DNA of 64,000 nucleotides from Microlunatus flavus (GCF_900110855.1 NZ_FOFA01000011.1:58758-122757), one strand, 5' to 3'. Counted from the stretch's first letter, positions 36,759-45,040 are shown. Made by a program: numbers and translations. Notes: generated by a model from the sequence alone, not told the origin.

Positions 36759-37622
36759 TCAGGCCGCGTTAGCGGCTTGTTGGAGTATCTCGAACTCGAT
36801 TGGGGTGAGTCGGCCGAGGGCGGGTTGTCGGCGTCGGCGGTGGTAGGTGTTCTCGATCCAGGTGATGATCGCGAGCCGGAGCTGCTGGCGGGTCTGCCAG
36901 CGGCGTCGGTTGAGGACGTTCTTCTGCAGCAGCGAGAAGAACGACTCCATCGCGGCGTTGTCGGCGCAGGCTCCGACCCGGCCCATCGACCCATGCAGGC
37001 CGTGGTTTCGGAGGGTCTGGACGAAGGCGTGCGATCGGAACTGGCTGCCGCGGTCGGAGTGCACGATCGTCGCGACCGGTCGGCGGCGCAGCACGGCGTG
37101 CTTGAGGGCGTCGACGGCGAGCTGTGAGGTCATCCGCTCGGCCATGGAGTAGCCGACGATGCGTCGGCTGCAGGCGTCCTAGATCGCGCAGAGGTAGAGC
37201 TTGCCCTCGCCGGTGGGGTGCTCGGTGATGTCGGTGAGCCACAGCTGATCGACCTCATCGGCGCCGAAGGCGCGCTCGACGAGGTCGTCGTGCACCGGCG
37301 GGCCGGGTTTGCGGGTCAGGCCGCGCTTCTTTGCGTGCGCCGACCAGAGGCGCTGCTGGGTGCAGAGCCGGCTGACCCGGTTTCGGCCGGCAGTCACGCC
37401 CCGGCCGGGAAGCTCGTCGGCGATGAAGCGGTAGCCGAACTCAGGGTCGTCGTGGTGGATGTCAACCGCCGGGTTGATCAGGTGCGCGTCGGCCCAGTCG
37501 CGCTCGGTCACCGGCTGCGCGCGCCACTTGTAGAAGGCCTGCTTGGAGAAGCCGAGCACCCGGCAGGTCACCGCGACGGGGATCTTGTCGGCGGCCAGGT
37601 CGAGGACCAGCGGGTACATCAT
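36759..37622 (-). pseudogene. IS3-family transposase OrfB with in-frame TAG
   Basis: DDE integrase-like transposase in one frame from ATG 37622 to the stop at 36759, broken by TAG at 37179-37181 right after KLYLCAI. The first part contains the HTH_21 segment and the first catalytic Asp in WLTDITEH. After the stop, DACSRRIVGYSM continues to the second Asp (IVHSDRGSQF) and the Glu (DNAAMESFF). All three catalytic residues are encoded, but the nonsense codon separates the first from the others. Its ATG overlaps the orfA stop (ATGA). Confidence 0.85.
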
Positions 37623-37915
37623 TTTGGGAGGGTGTCGCGAGCGAAGTAGGCCGTCGCTCGGCGCAGGATCTCGTTCTCCTGCTCCAACTGCTTGGTCCGT
37701 CTGCGCAGCTCCCGGTTCTCCGCCTCGAGGCTCCCGTCGACCGACGCTGCCGGGCTCGCCTTGGTGGCGTCGTCACGGTCGGCGATCTGGAGCCAGCGAG
37801 CCAGGCATGACTCGCTGATGCCGAAGCTCCGGGCTACCTGCGCTCGGGACTTGTCGCCCTGCCGAGCGACCGCGATCACATCGGCGCGGAACTCCTTCGG
37901 ATACGGGGTGGGCAC
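37619..37915 (-). CDS. IS3-family OrfA (HTH protein)
   Basis: 98 residues. HTH_Tnp_1 (YPKEFRADVIAVARQGDKSR, SFGISESCLARWL) and a leucine-zipper C-terminus (LEAENRELRRRTKQLEQENE). In IS3 elements OrfA binds the ends and is fused to OrfB by -1 frameshifting; the overlap here contains CCCAAAATGATG, a plausible slippery site. Confidence 0.9.
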   Translation of the reverse strand: MPTPYPKEFRADVIAVARQGDKSRAQVARSFGISESCLARWLQIADRDDATKASPAASVDGSLEAENRELRRRTKQLEQENEILRRATAYFARDTLPK

Positions 37916-37947
37916 GATGCTGATCCTTCTAGCGAGGACTCAGATCC

Positions 37948-38574
37948 TCACAGGCAAGGAGTCAACCGAACCGGGGGCAGACCCGCCAGCACCACGCCGA
38001 CGCCCGGGTGGCGTGGGAACACAGGGCCTTGTTCGGCGAGCTGGAGGGCACGTTGGGCTGCCTCGCGGGCGACGACCTCGTCGCCCGCAGCCTCGGCCGC
38101 AGCAATCAGCGCCAAGTTCCAGCGGAAGAGCTCGCTCGGGAAGCGCGGCGAGCCCGTCTCCATCCACTGCGTGAGAAGCTCGATCGCCTCTTCTAGGGCA
38201 TCGTTGCTGCCGCGAGCGATCAGGACCTCCGCGAGCTTGACGTGCTGCATGAATGAGGTGCCATTCATCGTCGGGTTCTCGGAGATCAGGCGCCGATAGA
38301 ACGCCTCGGCCTGCCTCGGGTCGCCAACAGCGTAGGAATCAGCGAGGTGCTCCAACGCGGCGTAGCCCTGGCCGCGGGCGTAGGGACCCTGGTCGTCAAG
38401 GACCCTCACCCACAGCTCGCGGGCCGCATCCACCTTCCCAACGGCCGCCACGGACAGTCCCTTGATCCGGAGGTACTGAGCGCGGTTGTGCGGCCTGGCC
38501 CGGGCGAGCCGGCGTTCGAACTCGTCCGCACCTTCGCGGCTCCAGTCCGTCGATCGGAACCAGTCCTCGGCCAT
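37948..38574 (-). pseudogene. TPR-like protein truncated at its C-terminus by the IS
   Basis: 208 codons from ATG 38574: MAEDWFRSTDWSREGADEFE opens an actinobacterial helical-repeat family (then RPHNRAQYLRIKGLSVAAVG and AEAFYRRLISENP) of unknown function. The family-like region runs to PRHPGVGVVLAG; the last residues (PPVRLTPCL) are read from the IS inverted repeat. About 15-20 terminal residues have probably been replaced. Confidence 0.65.
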
Positions 38575-38733
38575 TGCTACCAGCGTGTCAGACGTGGGTG
38601 CGCTCCGTGCCCTTTCGTGACCCGAGCTCAGCAGAGATCTTGCCCTTGGTCGTAGAGGTCCTGCTGCCGTTCGCACTGTCGCGTAAGACGCGGGTTGAGC
38701 GCGGCGACTGAGACGAGGCCACCGGTCTGCCAC

Positions 38734-38763
38734 CGCCCGTAAGCCGGTCGTCCTGCGGGCGGC
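38734..38763. repeat. Cargo-zone repeat, reverse-orientation copy
   Basis: Read on the minus strand it gives GCCCGCAGGACGACCGG then CTTACGGGCG, matching the repeat family. The plus strand can also fold as CCGCCCG...CGGGCGG. Lies between the divergent TPR-like and DUF6624-like genes. Confidence 0.55.
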
Positions 38764-38865
38764 CTGCAAGGCGAACGGCTATCGCGACGTGTCTGTCCTC
38801 GGCCGTTGTGTGGGGACGGACCCGAACTGGGTGCGGCCCTGGACGCGCGGCGCGCCGCTTACTGA

Positions 38866-39486
38866 TTGCCAGTGCCCGGTCCACAACGTGAAATGGGGAG
38901 CGTGACAGACGCCGGCGTGACGGATGCGGCGCTTCGCGGTGAGCTGCTACGTCGAGCGGAGGTCGACCAGCAGGCCAGGCGCGCGTGCATCGCGTTATTC
39001 GTTAAGGCAGTCGACGGCGTAGTAGACCCGGCATACCTAGCGCCCGAAGAGCGGAGAGTTGTCGACCAACTTGCGACGGTCGACCGGAACAACACGTCTT
39101 GGCTGCGGGAGGTGCTGCGACAGCGTGGCTGGCCCGGGCGCTCGGACGTGGGTGATGACGCAGCACAGGCGGCCTGGCTCCTGGCTCAGCACGCGGACGC
39201 CGATCCGACGTTCCAAGCAGAGTGTCTGGTGTTGTTGGCTGCGGCTGTCGAGGCCGGTGAAGCAGCGCGATCCTGTCTGGCTTACCTCGACGACCGAGTC
39301 CGCGTCGCGCGCGGAGACCCTCAGCGGTATGGCACCCAGGGCGCAGACGGTGAGGACGGCGAGTGGCGCCCACAGCCCCTCGCCGCCCCCGGCATGGTTG
39401 ATCAGCTGCGCGCCGAGGCGGGATTGGAGCCGCTGGCCGACTACGTGGCCCGAATGAACGAGGAACAAGAAACGCCCACCGAGTAG
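38866..39486 (+). CDS. DUF6624-like protein
   Basis: 206 residues in the longest form. The pattern LRGELLRRAEVDQQARR, then SWLREVLRQRGWPGRSDVGD, AAWLLAQHADADPTFQAECL, LAYLDDRVRVARGDPQRYGTQ fits the DUF6624 family, helical proteins of unknown role. Starts at 38866, 38893 (ATG) or 38902 (GTG) are all possible; GGGGAG lies too close to the last. A cargo-zone repeat precedes it. Confidence 0.7.
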   Translation: MPVPGPQREMGSVTDAGVTDAALRGELLRRAEVDQQARRACIALFVKAVDGVVDPAYLAPEERRVVDQLATVDRNNTSWLREVLRQRGWPGRSDVGDDAAQAAWLLAQHADADPTFQAECLVLLAAAVEAGEAARSCLAYLDDRVRVARGDPQRYGTQGADGEDGEWRPQPLAAPGMVDQLRAEAGLEPLADYVARMNEEQETPTE

Positions 39487-39601
39487 GCGCCCGTGTGCCC
39501 CAAGACCACTCTGCAGCCCGTGCTCAACCGCGAGGATCTCCAGAACGTGCACCGGAGGAGGGTCCCCTTACGACGGTTGCGGTCTGCCGCTGGTCAACCT
39601 C

Positions 39602-40078
39602 TTACGACACCTCAAGAGGAGTCATGGCCGCGCCATTGCTATCAAGTCCGGCTCGCTGCCGGATCGCGACGACCAGGCCCTCGAGGGCCTCGTCTCTCGC
39701 GTGTCGTCCGCGTAGACCAGGCGGAGCTAGGACGTCCGGAGCAGAGCTAGGCACAGCTCCACGCTGTCGCAGCCAGATGACTGAATCGTTCTCCCACTCA
39801 GGAGCGCGCTGCACTGAGACGATGTCCGACCAGCGGTAGAGCCGGGTCCGCAGCCCACGGACCTCGACGCCTTCGTCAGTCAACCTCAGCCGTGCTCGGG
39901 CTGTGGCGACGAGGCCCAGCACGCCGGCACCCAGAAACCCGAGCGCATAACCCAACGGGCGATGCCACACCACAACGGTGAGCACGCTCGCGGCGGCCGA
40001 CGAGACGACGTACAGAAGGATCGTCAACGGCCACCGAGGGTCGTCGGTTGCACTCCACTCAGTCCTCAATGCGCCCAC
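39602..40078 (-). CDS. Two-TM protein with PH-like domain
   Basis: 158 residues from GTG 40078. Two adjacent membrane helices (about 17-60) are followed by LRLTDEGVEVRGLRTRLYRWSDI and VIWLRQRGAV, the bacterial PH-domain pattern seen in many small actinobacterial membrane proteins. The function is unknown. The frame continues upstream to 40240, but those residues look non-coding and overlap the divergent gene's leader. Confidence 0.6.
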   Translation of the reverse strand: MGALRTEWSATDDPRWPLTILLYVVSSAAASVLTVVVWHRPLGYALGFLGAGVLGLVATARARLRLTDEGVEVRGLRTRLYRWSDIVSVQRAPEWENDSVIWLRQRGAVPSSAPDVLAPPGLRGRHARDEALEGLVVAIRQRAGLDSNGAAMTPLEVS

Positions 40079-40182
40079 CTCGTTTTCACGGCCTGCACGG
40101 TTGACGCTAGCGAAGTTGCCGTGGCCGCGAGTCGAAGTGAAGAACGGGATGGCCGACGCCGATGAGGGTTGTTCCGCCACGT

Positions 40183-40205
40183 CCCGCAGGACGGTCGACG
40201 GTGGA
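40183..40205. repeat. Cargo-zone repeat, partial copy
   Basis: CCCGCAGGACGGTCGACGG between two divergent cargo genes; matches the B-type half-unit over its first 13 bases. Confidence 0.45.
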
Positions 40206-40238
40206 ACTCTCCGCACTGTGAACTGGCACGCTGAGGGC

Positions 40239-40748
40239 ATGGCCGGTCAGCCGATATCCAGGTGGTTCGGCGAAGTGCACCTCGACCCGGCCTCGTCCTC
40301 GGCGCTGACCATCGACGACGTCGAACGAGTCCTCGACACCCACGGGCCGATAGGCGTCGATCACGACACGAGCTCGGCCGACGTGGGGCCGGGACCCTCC
40401 GCCGAGTTCCACATCCAGTGCTCGACTGAGCCAAACCTCAACATCAACCTGATCCAAGACGGCGACCTGTTCCTCGTCGAGCACCCCAGCGGAATCGACG
40501 AGCACTACGGGGAGCCGCAGATCGACCAGATGTTGCGCCGCTTAGGCAAGGTCCTCACCGCTACCTATGAGATCGAGGAGACCTACTGGAAGGGCTGCGT
40601 GGTCCGCGCGGTCCATCGCCAGCAAGGAGTCGACGAATCGAGCGAAGAACTCGAATTTGTCTTGGGTTGGCTCCCACCGCCATGGTGGCCGCTACGCCGA
40701 GCTCGCTTCGAAACCCGTCGGCGGACAGCGTCGTTCCGCATCGACTAG
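40239..40748 (+). CDS. Hypothetical protein (cargo zone)
   Basis: 169 residues from ATG 40239 (MAGQPISRWFGEVHLDP); GTG 40218 upstream would add seven residues. Compact alpha/beta appearance with acidic first half and basic tail (RRARFETRRRTASFRID). No signal or membrane helix; resembles immunity-type small proteins only in size. Not recognised. Confidence 0.5.
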   Translation: MAGQPISRWFGEVHLDPASSSALTIDDVERVLDTHGPIGVDHDTSSADVGPGPSAEFHIQCSTEPNLNINLIQDGDLFLVEHPSGIDEHYGEPQIDQMLRRLGKVLTATYEIEETYWKGCVVRAVHRQQGVDESSEELEFVLGWLPPPWWPLRRARFETRRRTASFRID

Positions 40749-40810
40749 CTAACCGGGACCGACGCCTAGCACTCCTGTACCGCTGAGCGGTCGCCTTGAG
40801 CGATGGCTTG

Positions 40811-41365
40811 TCAGCTCGCATTCCGGCTGGCACGAAAGGTCTGGCGAGGTGGGGTACTGATGTCTGGTAGCAGAGCGTCGACTTCAGGGCGGATGTCGTG
40901 GCAGGGGCCGTCCTTGGGCGGGAGCACCCTGACGATCTGACCGCGTGCGCCAATGACGTACAGCGCTGTCGTGCCTCCTCTACTGGCGCCGCACGCAGCT
41001 CCGTCCGACCGAGGCTCACGATCCGGCAGACCGAGGGCTTTCTGGAGCTCTGGAGTGAGGTCTGCTTGCCACTGCCGAACCATGAACTGGTCTCGACCAC
41101 CGCGAGTTGTCATCGTCGTGTAGTCGACCTCGCACCGTAGGAGGACGCGCCCGTCGAAACCCACGGGGATCGCCCCGGCGCCGCTACCTGGATCGGGGTC
41201 GTCGAGCAGCACGGTGTCAGAGGGACAGCGATCAGGACCGTTAGCCGTCACGACCACCGCCGATCCTCGCGTGGTCTTGACGTCGACGAGCTGGTCGGGC
41301 GTCTCGCCGGCGCAGGCGGCCAGAATGGTGAGCGCGCCGAGGCTCGCGAGGCAGGTCCTGACCAC
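40811..41365 (-). CDS. Lipoprotein, unknown function
   Basis: 184 residues. Short signal peptide MVRTCLASLGALTILAACAG with lipobox Cys at residue 18; the mature domain has three further cysteines (PDRCPSD, LLRCEVDY, GAACGAS, and GPCHDI near the end). GTG start. A repeat copy lies upstream. The domain is not recognised. Confidence 0.6.
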   Translation of the reverse strand: MVRTCLASLGALTILAACAGETPDQLVDVKTTRGSAVVVTANGPDRCPSDTVLLDDPDPGSGAGAIPVGFDGRVLLRCEVDYTTMTTRGGRDQFMVRQWQADLTPELQKALGLPDREPRSDGAACGASRGGTTALYVIGARGQIVRVLPPKDGPCHDIRPEVDALLPDISTPPRQTFRASRNAS

Positions 41366-41478
41366 CTACCGATGCTAGAGCGATCCGTGCCCTCAAGCAC
41401 CGGAGAACTCCCAGGCGCCTTCGGCGGGGATCAGTTAGTGCGTGCTCCGCACGGCGGTCGGGATACGGCGACGTGGGC

Positions 41479-41502
41479 GCCCGCAGGACGGACGGTTTAC
41501 GG
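41479..41502. repeat. Cargo-zone repeat, copy at 41.5 kb
   Basis: GCCCGCAGG-ACGGACGGTTTACGG, preceded by a diverged A-type unit (CGGCGGTCGGGATACGG) at 41451-41467. Confidence 0.65.
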
Positions 41503-41533
41503 AGAGGGTGCGACGACAGCCCCGAGCCGCGGG

Positions 41534-41974
41534 CTATAGCAGGTCCGGAGAGAGCTCTCCGTATGTGTCGATTGCGCCATGGTCCTCGAGGTATATGAAG
41601 ACGGTGACGCCGTACGACATGCAGGTCACGTCTCCCAAGCTGGCGTCGGGCTCCCTCGATGCGCGACAGGCTCCGTCTTGCAGGAACGCTCGCGTGGCTG
41701 TCGTACCTCGCTGCCGGGTCGTGAAGGTCAAGGAGGCCTGACCCTGATCGTCGCAGTCTGCGACGGTCCACTCGAAGTCGCTGGCATCTGGCAGGTGCGC
41801 GCTAACGAACGCTTCTTGCTCGGCTCGCTGCTGTGTGCTTGGTGGATCGGCACAGCGGTAGGTCTGGGAGACGTCTCTGACCAGGATGACGACGACACCC
41901 GCGATCGCCAAGCCGATCACCAGCAAGGCGACCAGCACGGGCGTTCTTCGTCCAGCCGGCGCGACCTCAGGCAC
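41534..41974 (-). CDS. Single-pass membrane protein, unknown function
   Basis: 146 residues from GTG 41974 (GGAG 5 nt upstream). A short Pro-rich cytoplasmic head, a membrane helix (TPVLVALLVIGLAIAGVVVI) and an external domain of about 105 residues with four cysteines (YRCADPPS, VADCDDQ, DGACRAS, VTCMSYG). The longer frame to 42196 is read from repeat DNA. Not recognised. Confidence 0.55.
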   Translation of the reverse strand: MPEVAPAGRRTPVLVALLVIGLAIAGVVVILVRDVSQTYRCADPPSTQQRAEQEAFVSAHLPDASDFEWTVADCDDQGQASLTFTTRQRGTTATRAFLQDGACRASREPDASLGDVTCMSYGVTVFIYLEDHGAIDTYGELSPDLL

Positions 41975-42116
41975 TGGCGCTCCACTTTCGTTGCGTCGAG
42001 CTGATGCGGGCGACCTTAGAGGGCTCCGCTCTGTTCGGGATCGGACCTGAGGATGATTTTCCGGGCGCGTCTCCAACGACTGCGCTGACCTCCAGGGGTC
42101 GAGCGCCTGCTCCGTT

Positions 42117-42184
42117 CGACAGTCGGCTTGCGAGCTCCGCTCGAGGGTCGGCTTACGGGCGCCCGCAGGACAGACGGCTTGCGG
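42117..42184. repeat. Cargo-zone repeat, triple copy at 42.1 kb
   Basis: Two A-type units (AGTCGGCTTGCG near 42121; GGTCGGCTTACGG at 42146-42158) and one B-type unit (GCCCGCAGG-ACAGACGGCTTGCGG, 42161-42184) in tandem with about 26-bp spacing. Confidence 0.65.
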
Positions 42185-42291
42185 GACGAGCGCCAAGCCC
42201 CGTGCTGACCTTTACCGGAGAAGTTCGGGGCTAGCCTTCGCCTTCTGTCGCGAGGTGTCATAGTCGGGCTAACAGACGGGATGGAGGTGGT

Positions 42292-42570
42292 GTGGTGCCC
42301 GCGCCTCACGACGGCGAGCCTGCCGCCGATCCACCGCCGGCTAGCGGAGGTGCCCGTTGGCGACGAGGCTTACTAGCCGTCTTTGTCGTACTCAGTGTGG
42401 GTCTGCTGGTACCCGACGCTGTTCGAGTCCTCACAGGCCGCGAGACCGACCCGGGTCAGATAGCTTCAGTGGCCTTTCCGGCACTCGTGCTGCTGGTCCT
42501 CGGCATCTCCTTGACGGTAATGGCGATTAAGCGCCGCCGAGCCCCTGGCGACGACGACCCGCCGAGCTAG
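42292..42570 (+). CDS. Small two-TM membrane protein
   Basis: 92 residues. Pro-rich head, two membrane helices (LLAVFVVLSVGLLVPDAV and VAFPALVLLVLGISLTVMAI) and a basic-then-acidic tail. GTG 42292 or 42295; GGAGG lies at 42283-42287. Flanked by repeat copies on both sides. Unknown function. Confidence 0.55.
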   Translation: MVPAPHDGEPAADPPPASGGARWRRGLLAVFVVLSVGLLVPDAVRVLTGRETDPGQIASVAFPALVLLVLGISLTVMAIKRRRAPGDDDPPS

Positions 42571-42690
42571 CCGCTGGAGCCAGTGGCTTCGAACACTGCG
42601 CCTCGACAGAGCGGGATCAAGTACCTCGTCGCCACGCGGTGGTGGTGAGCGCGGCTTGTGAGCGCACGACCGTCAGCCCACGGCCGCCTC

Positions 42691-42713
42691 ATGACGGTCG
42701 GCTTAAGTACCGG
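42691..42713. repeat. Cargo-zone repeat, A-type copy
   Basis: ATGACGGTCGGCTTAAG followed by TACCGG, between convergent cargo genes. Confidence 0.5.
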
Positions 42714-42730
42714 ATCACCTAGCGCCGACG

Positions 42731-43150
42731 TCAAAGTAGAACGATGGTGTCCGCGACGATCCAACCGTCGCCTCTTCGCACCATGTGTAGGCCGTACTGG
42801 GAATGGTCACTGGGAACGGTGAGGCTGATCGCGGTCTCGTTTTGGTGGCTGTCGTGCCGCACGCGGTCCCAGTACAGGGAGTACCCGTTCAGGTCGGCGG
42901 GGAGGCCGTAGAGCGAGGGAGGACATCCCTCGGGCAGCGCCACGACGTCGGAGTACTTCGCCGCGGTCGTGCAATCACCGCGCTTGATGGCCTCGACCAG
43001 CTGCCTGGCGGTCCACGCGGCTTGAAGCCCTCGACCCCACCACCATCCAGCGGCCAGCACAACGACGAGGCTGGCGAGCGCAAGAAGCCATAGGCGTCGA
43101 GAGCGGCAGGTCCGGCTGCGCAGCGCGGAAGTGGAAACACCTGTCGACAT
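42731..43150 (-). CDS. Membrane-anchored small protein
   Basis: 139 residues. Basic head, one N-terminal membrane helix (LWLLALASLVVVLAAGWWWG) and an external alpha/beta domain with two cysteines (GDCTTAAK, PEGCPPSL), resembling DUF4878/NTF2-like lumazine-binding folds in layout only. ATG start. Unknown function. Confidence 0.5.
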   Translation of the reverse strand: MSTGVSTSALRSRTCRSRRLWLLALASLVVVLAAGWWWGRGLQAAWTARQLVEAIKRGDCTTAAKYSDVVALPEGCPPSLYGLPADLNGYSLYWDRVRHDSHQNETAISLTVPSDHSQYGLHMVRRGDGWIVADTIVLL

Positions 43151-43282
43151 CGGCTAACCCTGCACGCGATCTGATCCACCAGCAAGTGGTCGAGCGGTCG
43201 GATCGAACAGCCCGGCTCTTGGCTCTGGGCGCCTCCCGATCGGTGGCCGGCGCATGGTGGTTAGGCCATGATGACGATCGGT

Positions 43283-43306
43283 GCCCGCAGAACGGACGTC
43301 TTCTGG
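43283..43306. repeat. Cargo-zone repeat, copy at 43.3 kb
   Basis: GCCCGCAGA-ACGGACGTCTTCTGG, a diverged B-type unit just upstream of the gene at 43385. Confidence 0.5.
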
Positions 43307-43352
43307 CGCGGGCGGGCCCCGTCTGCTGATCGGTGGGCGGGAACGGGTGAGA

Positions 43353-43376
43353 CTCCTCCTGATCACCAAGGAGGAG
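43353..43376 (+). promoter_or_regulatory. Hairpin sequestering the ribosome-binding site of the gene at 43385
   Basis: CTCCTCCT (43353-43360) can pair perfectly with AGGAGGAG (43369-43376) across the 8-nt loop GATCACCA. The right arm is the Shine-Dalgarno sequence, 8 nt before GTG 43385, so a folded mRNA would block initiation. Confidence 0.65.
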
Positions 43377-43384
43377 GTGCGTTC

Positions 43385-44170
43385 GTGCCGGACTTGTCGT
43401 CGATTGAGTTCTGGCCGGCGACTGGGCATCAGCGCAAGCCTTGGGTTGCCGAGACCGAGGTCGATGCGTGGGTGAAGTCGTCGCGCCGGGTGTGTGAGCT
43501 GTATGGCGAAGCGCTGAAGCACGTGAGCCTGCCCAGCCGGGTAAAGGGACTGCGTCTGATGCCTGGCCGTGGTCCCGGCCCGGACGTGGTGGTCCACGCG
43601 TTCGCCGCGGCTGACTTCGAGGGGGCTCGCATCGAGGTGCCCGCGTCGGTCAGGAACCTCACCCCGCTGGTGCGGGCTCGACTGGTGCTCGACGCCATCG
43701 ACCTGGTCCTGCGCGAGCTTGCGGCCGCGAAGGGCTGGCCGTCTGAGGCGGTGGCGGAGACGAAGCGGCGGGTGTTAGCGTCGGGCCTCCACTTCAAGTG
43801 GGAAGGACGCATGGTCGCGGCGCGTGATCGGCGCCGTGCAGCGCGGACACGCTTCTGGCTGTGTGACGACGGGTTCGGACGCGTTCAGGTTGAGTTGCTC
43901 GATCGAGTAAGCGGGCAGGTGATCCGGTCGAGCGCGGCCCTAGATGCGTACAGCACGGTCGAGAGCTTTGCGCGGACCTCGAAGAGCCTGCGCTGGCTCG
44001 ACGCCGAGACGTTGACTTTGATCAACGTCAGCGACGGGTTCGGCTTGTTCGAGGAGAGCACCGTCCTGAACGTGATGAGCGACTTTCAGTCGCATCCTCG
44101 GCTGTCTGCTCTGCTGCGCCCGCGGCGGGTGGCGGCCTCGGCTCGGGTTCCTGTCGTCGTGAGGGCATAG
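43385..44170 (+). CDS. Hypothetical protein under an RBS-masking hairpin
   Basis: 261 residues from GTG 43385 (VPDLSSIEFWPATGHQRKPW). Mixed alpha/beta, Arg-rich, with LVRARLVLDAIDLVLRELAA helices and a beta-rich middle (RTRFWLCDDGFGRVQVELLD). No membrane segment. Very strong Shine-Dalgarno (AAGGAGGAGG) buried in a predicted hairpin. The longer frame from 43268 runs through the repeat and the hairpin and is unlikely to be translated. Not recognised. Confidence 0.6.
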   Translation: MPDLSSIEFWPATGHQRKPWVAETEVDAWVKSSRRVCELYGEALKHVSLPSRVKGLRLMPGRGPGPDVVVHAFAAADFEGARIEVPASVRNLTPLVRARLVLDAIDLVLRELAAAKGWPSEAVAETKRRVLASGLHFKWEGRMVAARDRRRAARTRFWLCDDGFGRVQVELLDRVSGQVIRSSAALDAYSTVESFARTSKSLRWLDAETLTLINVSDGFGLFEESTVLNVMSDFQSHPRLSALLRPRRVAASARVPVVVRA

Positions 44171-44212
44171 CCGCTCATCGTGGGCGGCACCGAAACCCGT
44201 GGAACGACCTCT

Positions 44213-44260
44213 GCGCAGAACGGTCGGCTTGTGCGGGTTCCGCCCGACGGTCGGCTACCG
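44213..44260. repeat. Cargo-zone repeat, double copy at 44.2 kb
   Basis: GCGCAGA-ACGGTCGGCTTGTGCGG (44213-44236) and CGACGGTCGGCTACCG (44245-44260). The second overlaps a TACCGT -10-like box upstream of the next gene. Confidence 0.55.
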
Positions 44261-44270
44261 TGATGTGCCC

Positions 44271-44843
44271 ATGGTTGCCCAATCGCAGGTCGCCTTTGTA
44301 CGACCCGATGCACCGTTAGACGAGCGCACCTTGGCCGCAATTCGTTGGACAGAGGGACTCGAACAAAGCACGGGCCTTCGAGCTGGGCTGGTGACCCCAC
44401 AGGCCGTCGACTACAGCGACCTCATCAAGTCCTTTGCTCGAGGCCGTCAGACGACGTCGGTGAAGACGGCCGCCCGTGTTGGACCTGGACCGCTGCTTGC
44501 ATACTGCATCGGTGTGGCCGGGCTCGAAAAGTTCGGACATCGCCGCCCACTGGTCTATGTTGCTTGGGGCAACGATCACTGGCTAGACGGATGGGCTGCC
44601 GCACTAGGAGCCGTCGACATAGTGACCCGGCAGCCCATCGCGGCGCCGGCGGAGCCGGTATCCGACCTCTTGAAGGATCTCGACTTTGCCGGCAACAACG
44701 GCTGGTTCGACGCGCCAGGTAAGCGCGATGCCAGACGCATCTTGCAGGAGCTGGACCGGCTCGTAGGTCGGAACTACGCCATCGGTGCGATGTTGGCCGC
44801 CGACCATTCGAGGAAGTCGCTGGACGCTTTGCAGAAGCTGTAG
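44271..44843 (+). CDS. Hypothetical protein (cargo zone)
   Basis: 190 residues from ATG 44271 (MVAQSQVAFVRPDAPLDERT). Mixed alpha/beta soluble protein with VYVAWGNDHWLDGWAAALGAV and a helical C-terminus. The -10-like TACCGT at 44256-44261 would give an almost leaderless transcript. Not recognised. Confidence 0.5.
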   Translation: MVAQSQVAFVRPDAPLDERTLAAIRWTEGLEQSTGLRAGLVTPQAVDYSDLIKSFARGRQTTSVKTAARVGPGPLLAYCIGVAGLEKFGHRRPLVYVAWGNDHWLDGWAAALGAVDIVTRQPIAAPAEPVSDLLKDLDFAGNNGWFDAPGKRDARRILQELDRLVGRNYAIGAMLAADHSRKSLDALQKL

Positions 44844-44883
44844 CTCTGTCGCGCTTCGCACGAGGGCTGGTCAGGTGCTTCGC

Positions 44884-44962
44884 GAGACGGTCGTCTTACG
44901 GGCGCCCGTAGGACGGACGGCTTGCGGCGACGCATCGGTGCTCGCAGGACAAACGCAGTGCG
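44884..44962. repeat. Cargo-zone repeat, triple copy at 44.9 kb
   Basis: A-type GAGACGGTCGTCTTACGG (44884-44901), B-type GCCCGTAGG-ACGGACGGCTTGCGG (44904-44927), and a diverged B-type at 44941-44962. The junction GTCTTACGGGC / GCCCGTAGGAC (44891-44912) is an almost perfect 22-nt inverted repeat. Confidence 0.65.
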
Positions 44963-45040
44963 TGCGCTGACTCACGCGCTACTGACTAAACTTCTCAACC
45001 GGGTCTGCGCGAAGTCCCCTCGCGACGGATACTGACGAAT

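Larger units (their letters stand above)
36717..37984 (-). mobile_element. IS3-family insertion sequence
   Basis: About 1.27 kb bounded by inverted repeats: 36717-36742 and the reverse complement of 37959-37984 agree at 23 of 26 positions (GGGTCTGCCCC, three mismatches, TTCGGTTGACTC). Contains overlapping orfA and orfB on the minus strand. No target-site duplication is visible, and the right end truncates a TPR-like gene, so a deletion or rearrangement has probably accompanied or followed insertion. OrfB carries a nonsense codon, so this copy is probably inactive. Confidence 0.85.

Noticed and set aside
33478..44962. Integron attC interpretation of the cargo-zone repeats
   Set aside because: The GTTRRRY/RYYYAAC core sites are absent and there is no integron integrase; genes also lie in both orientations.
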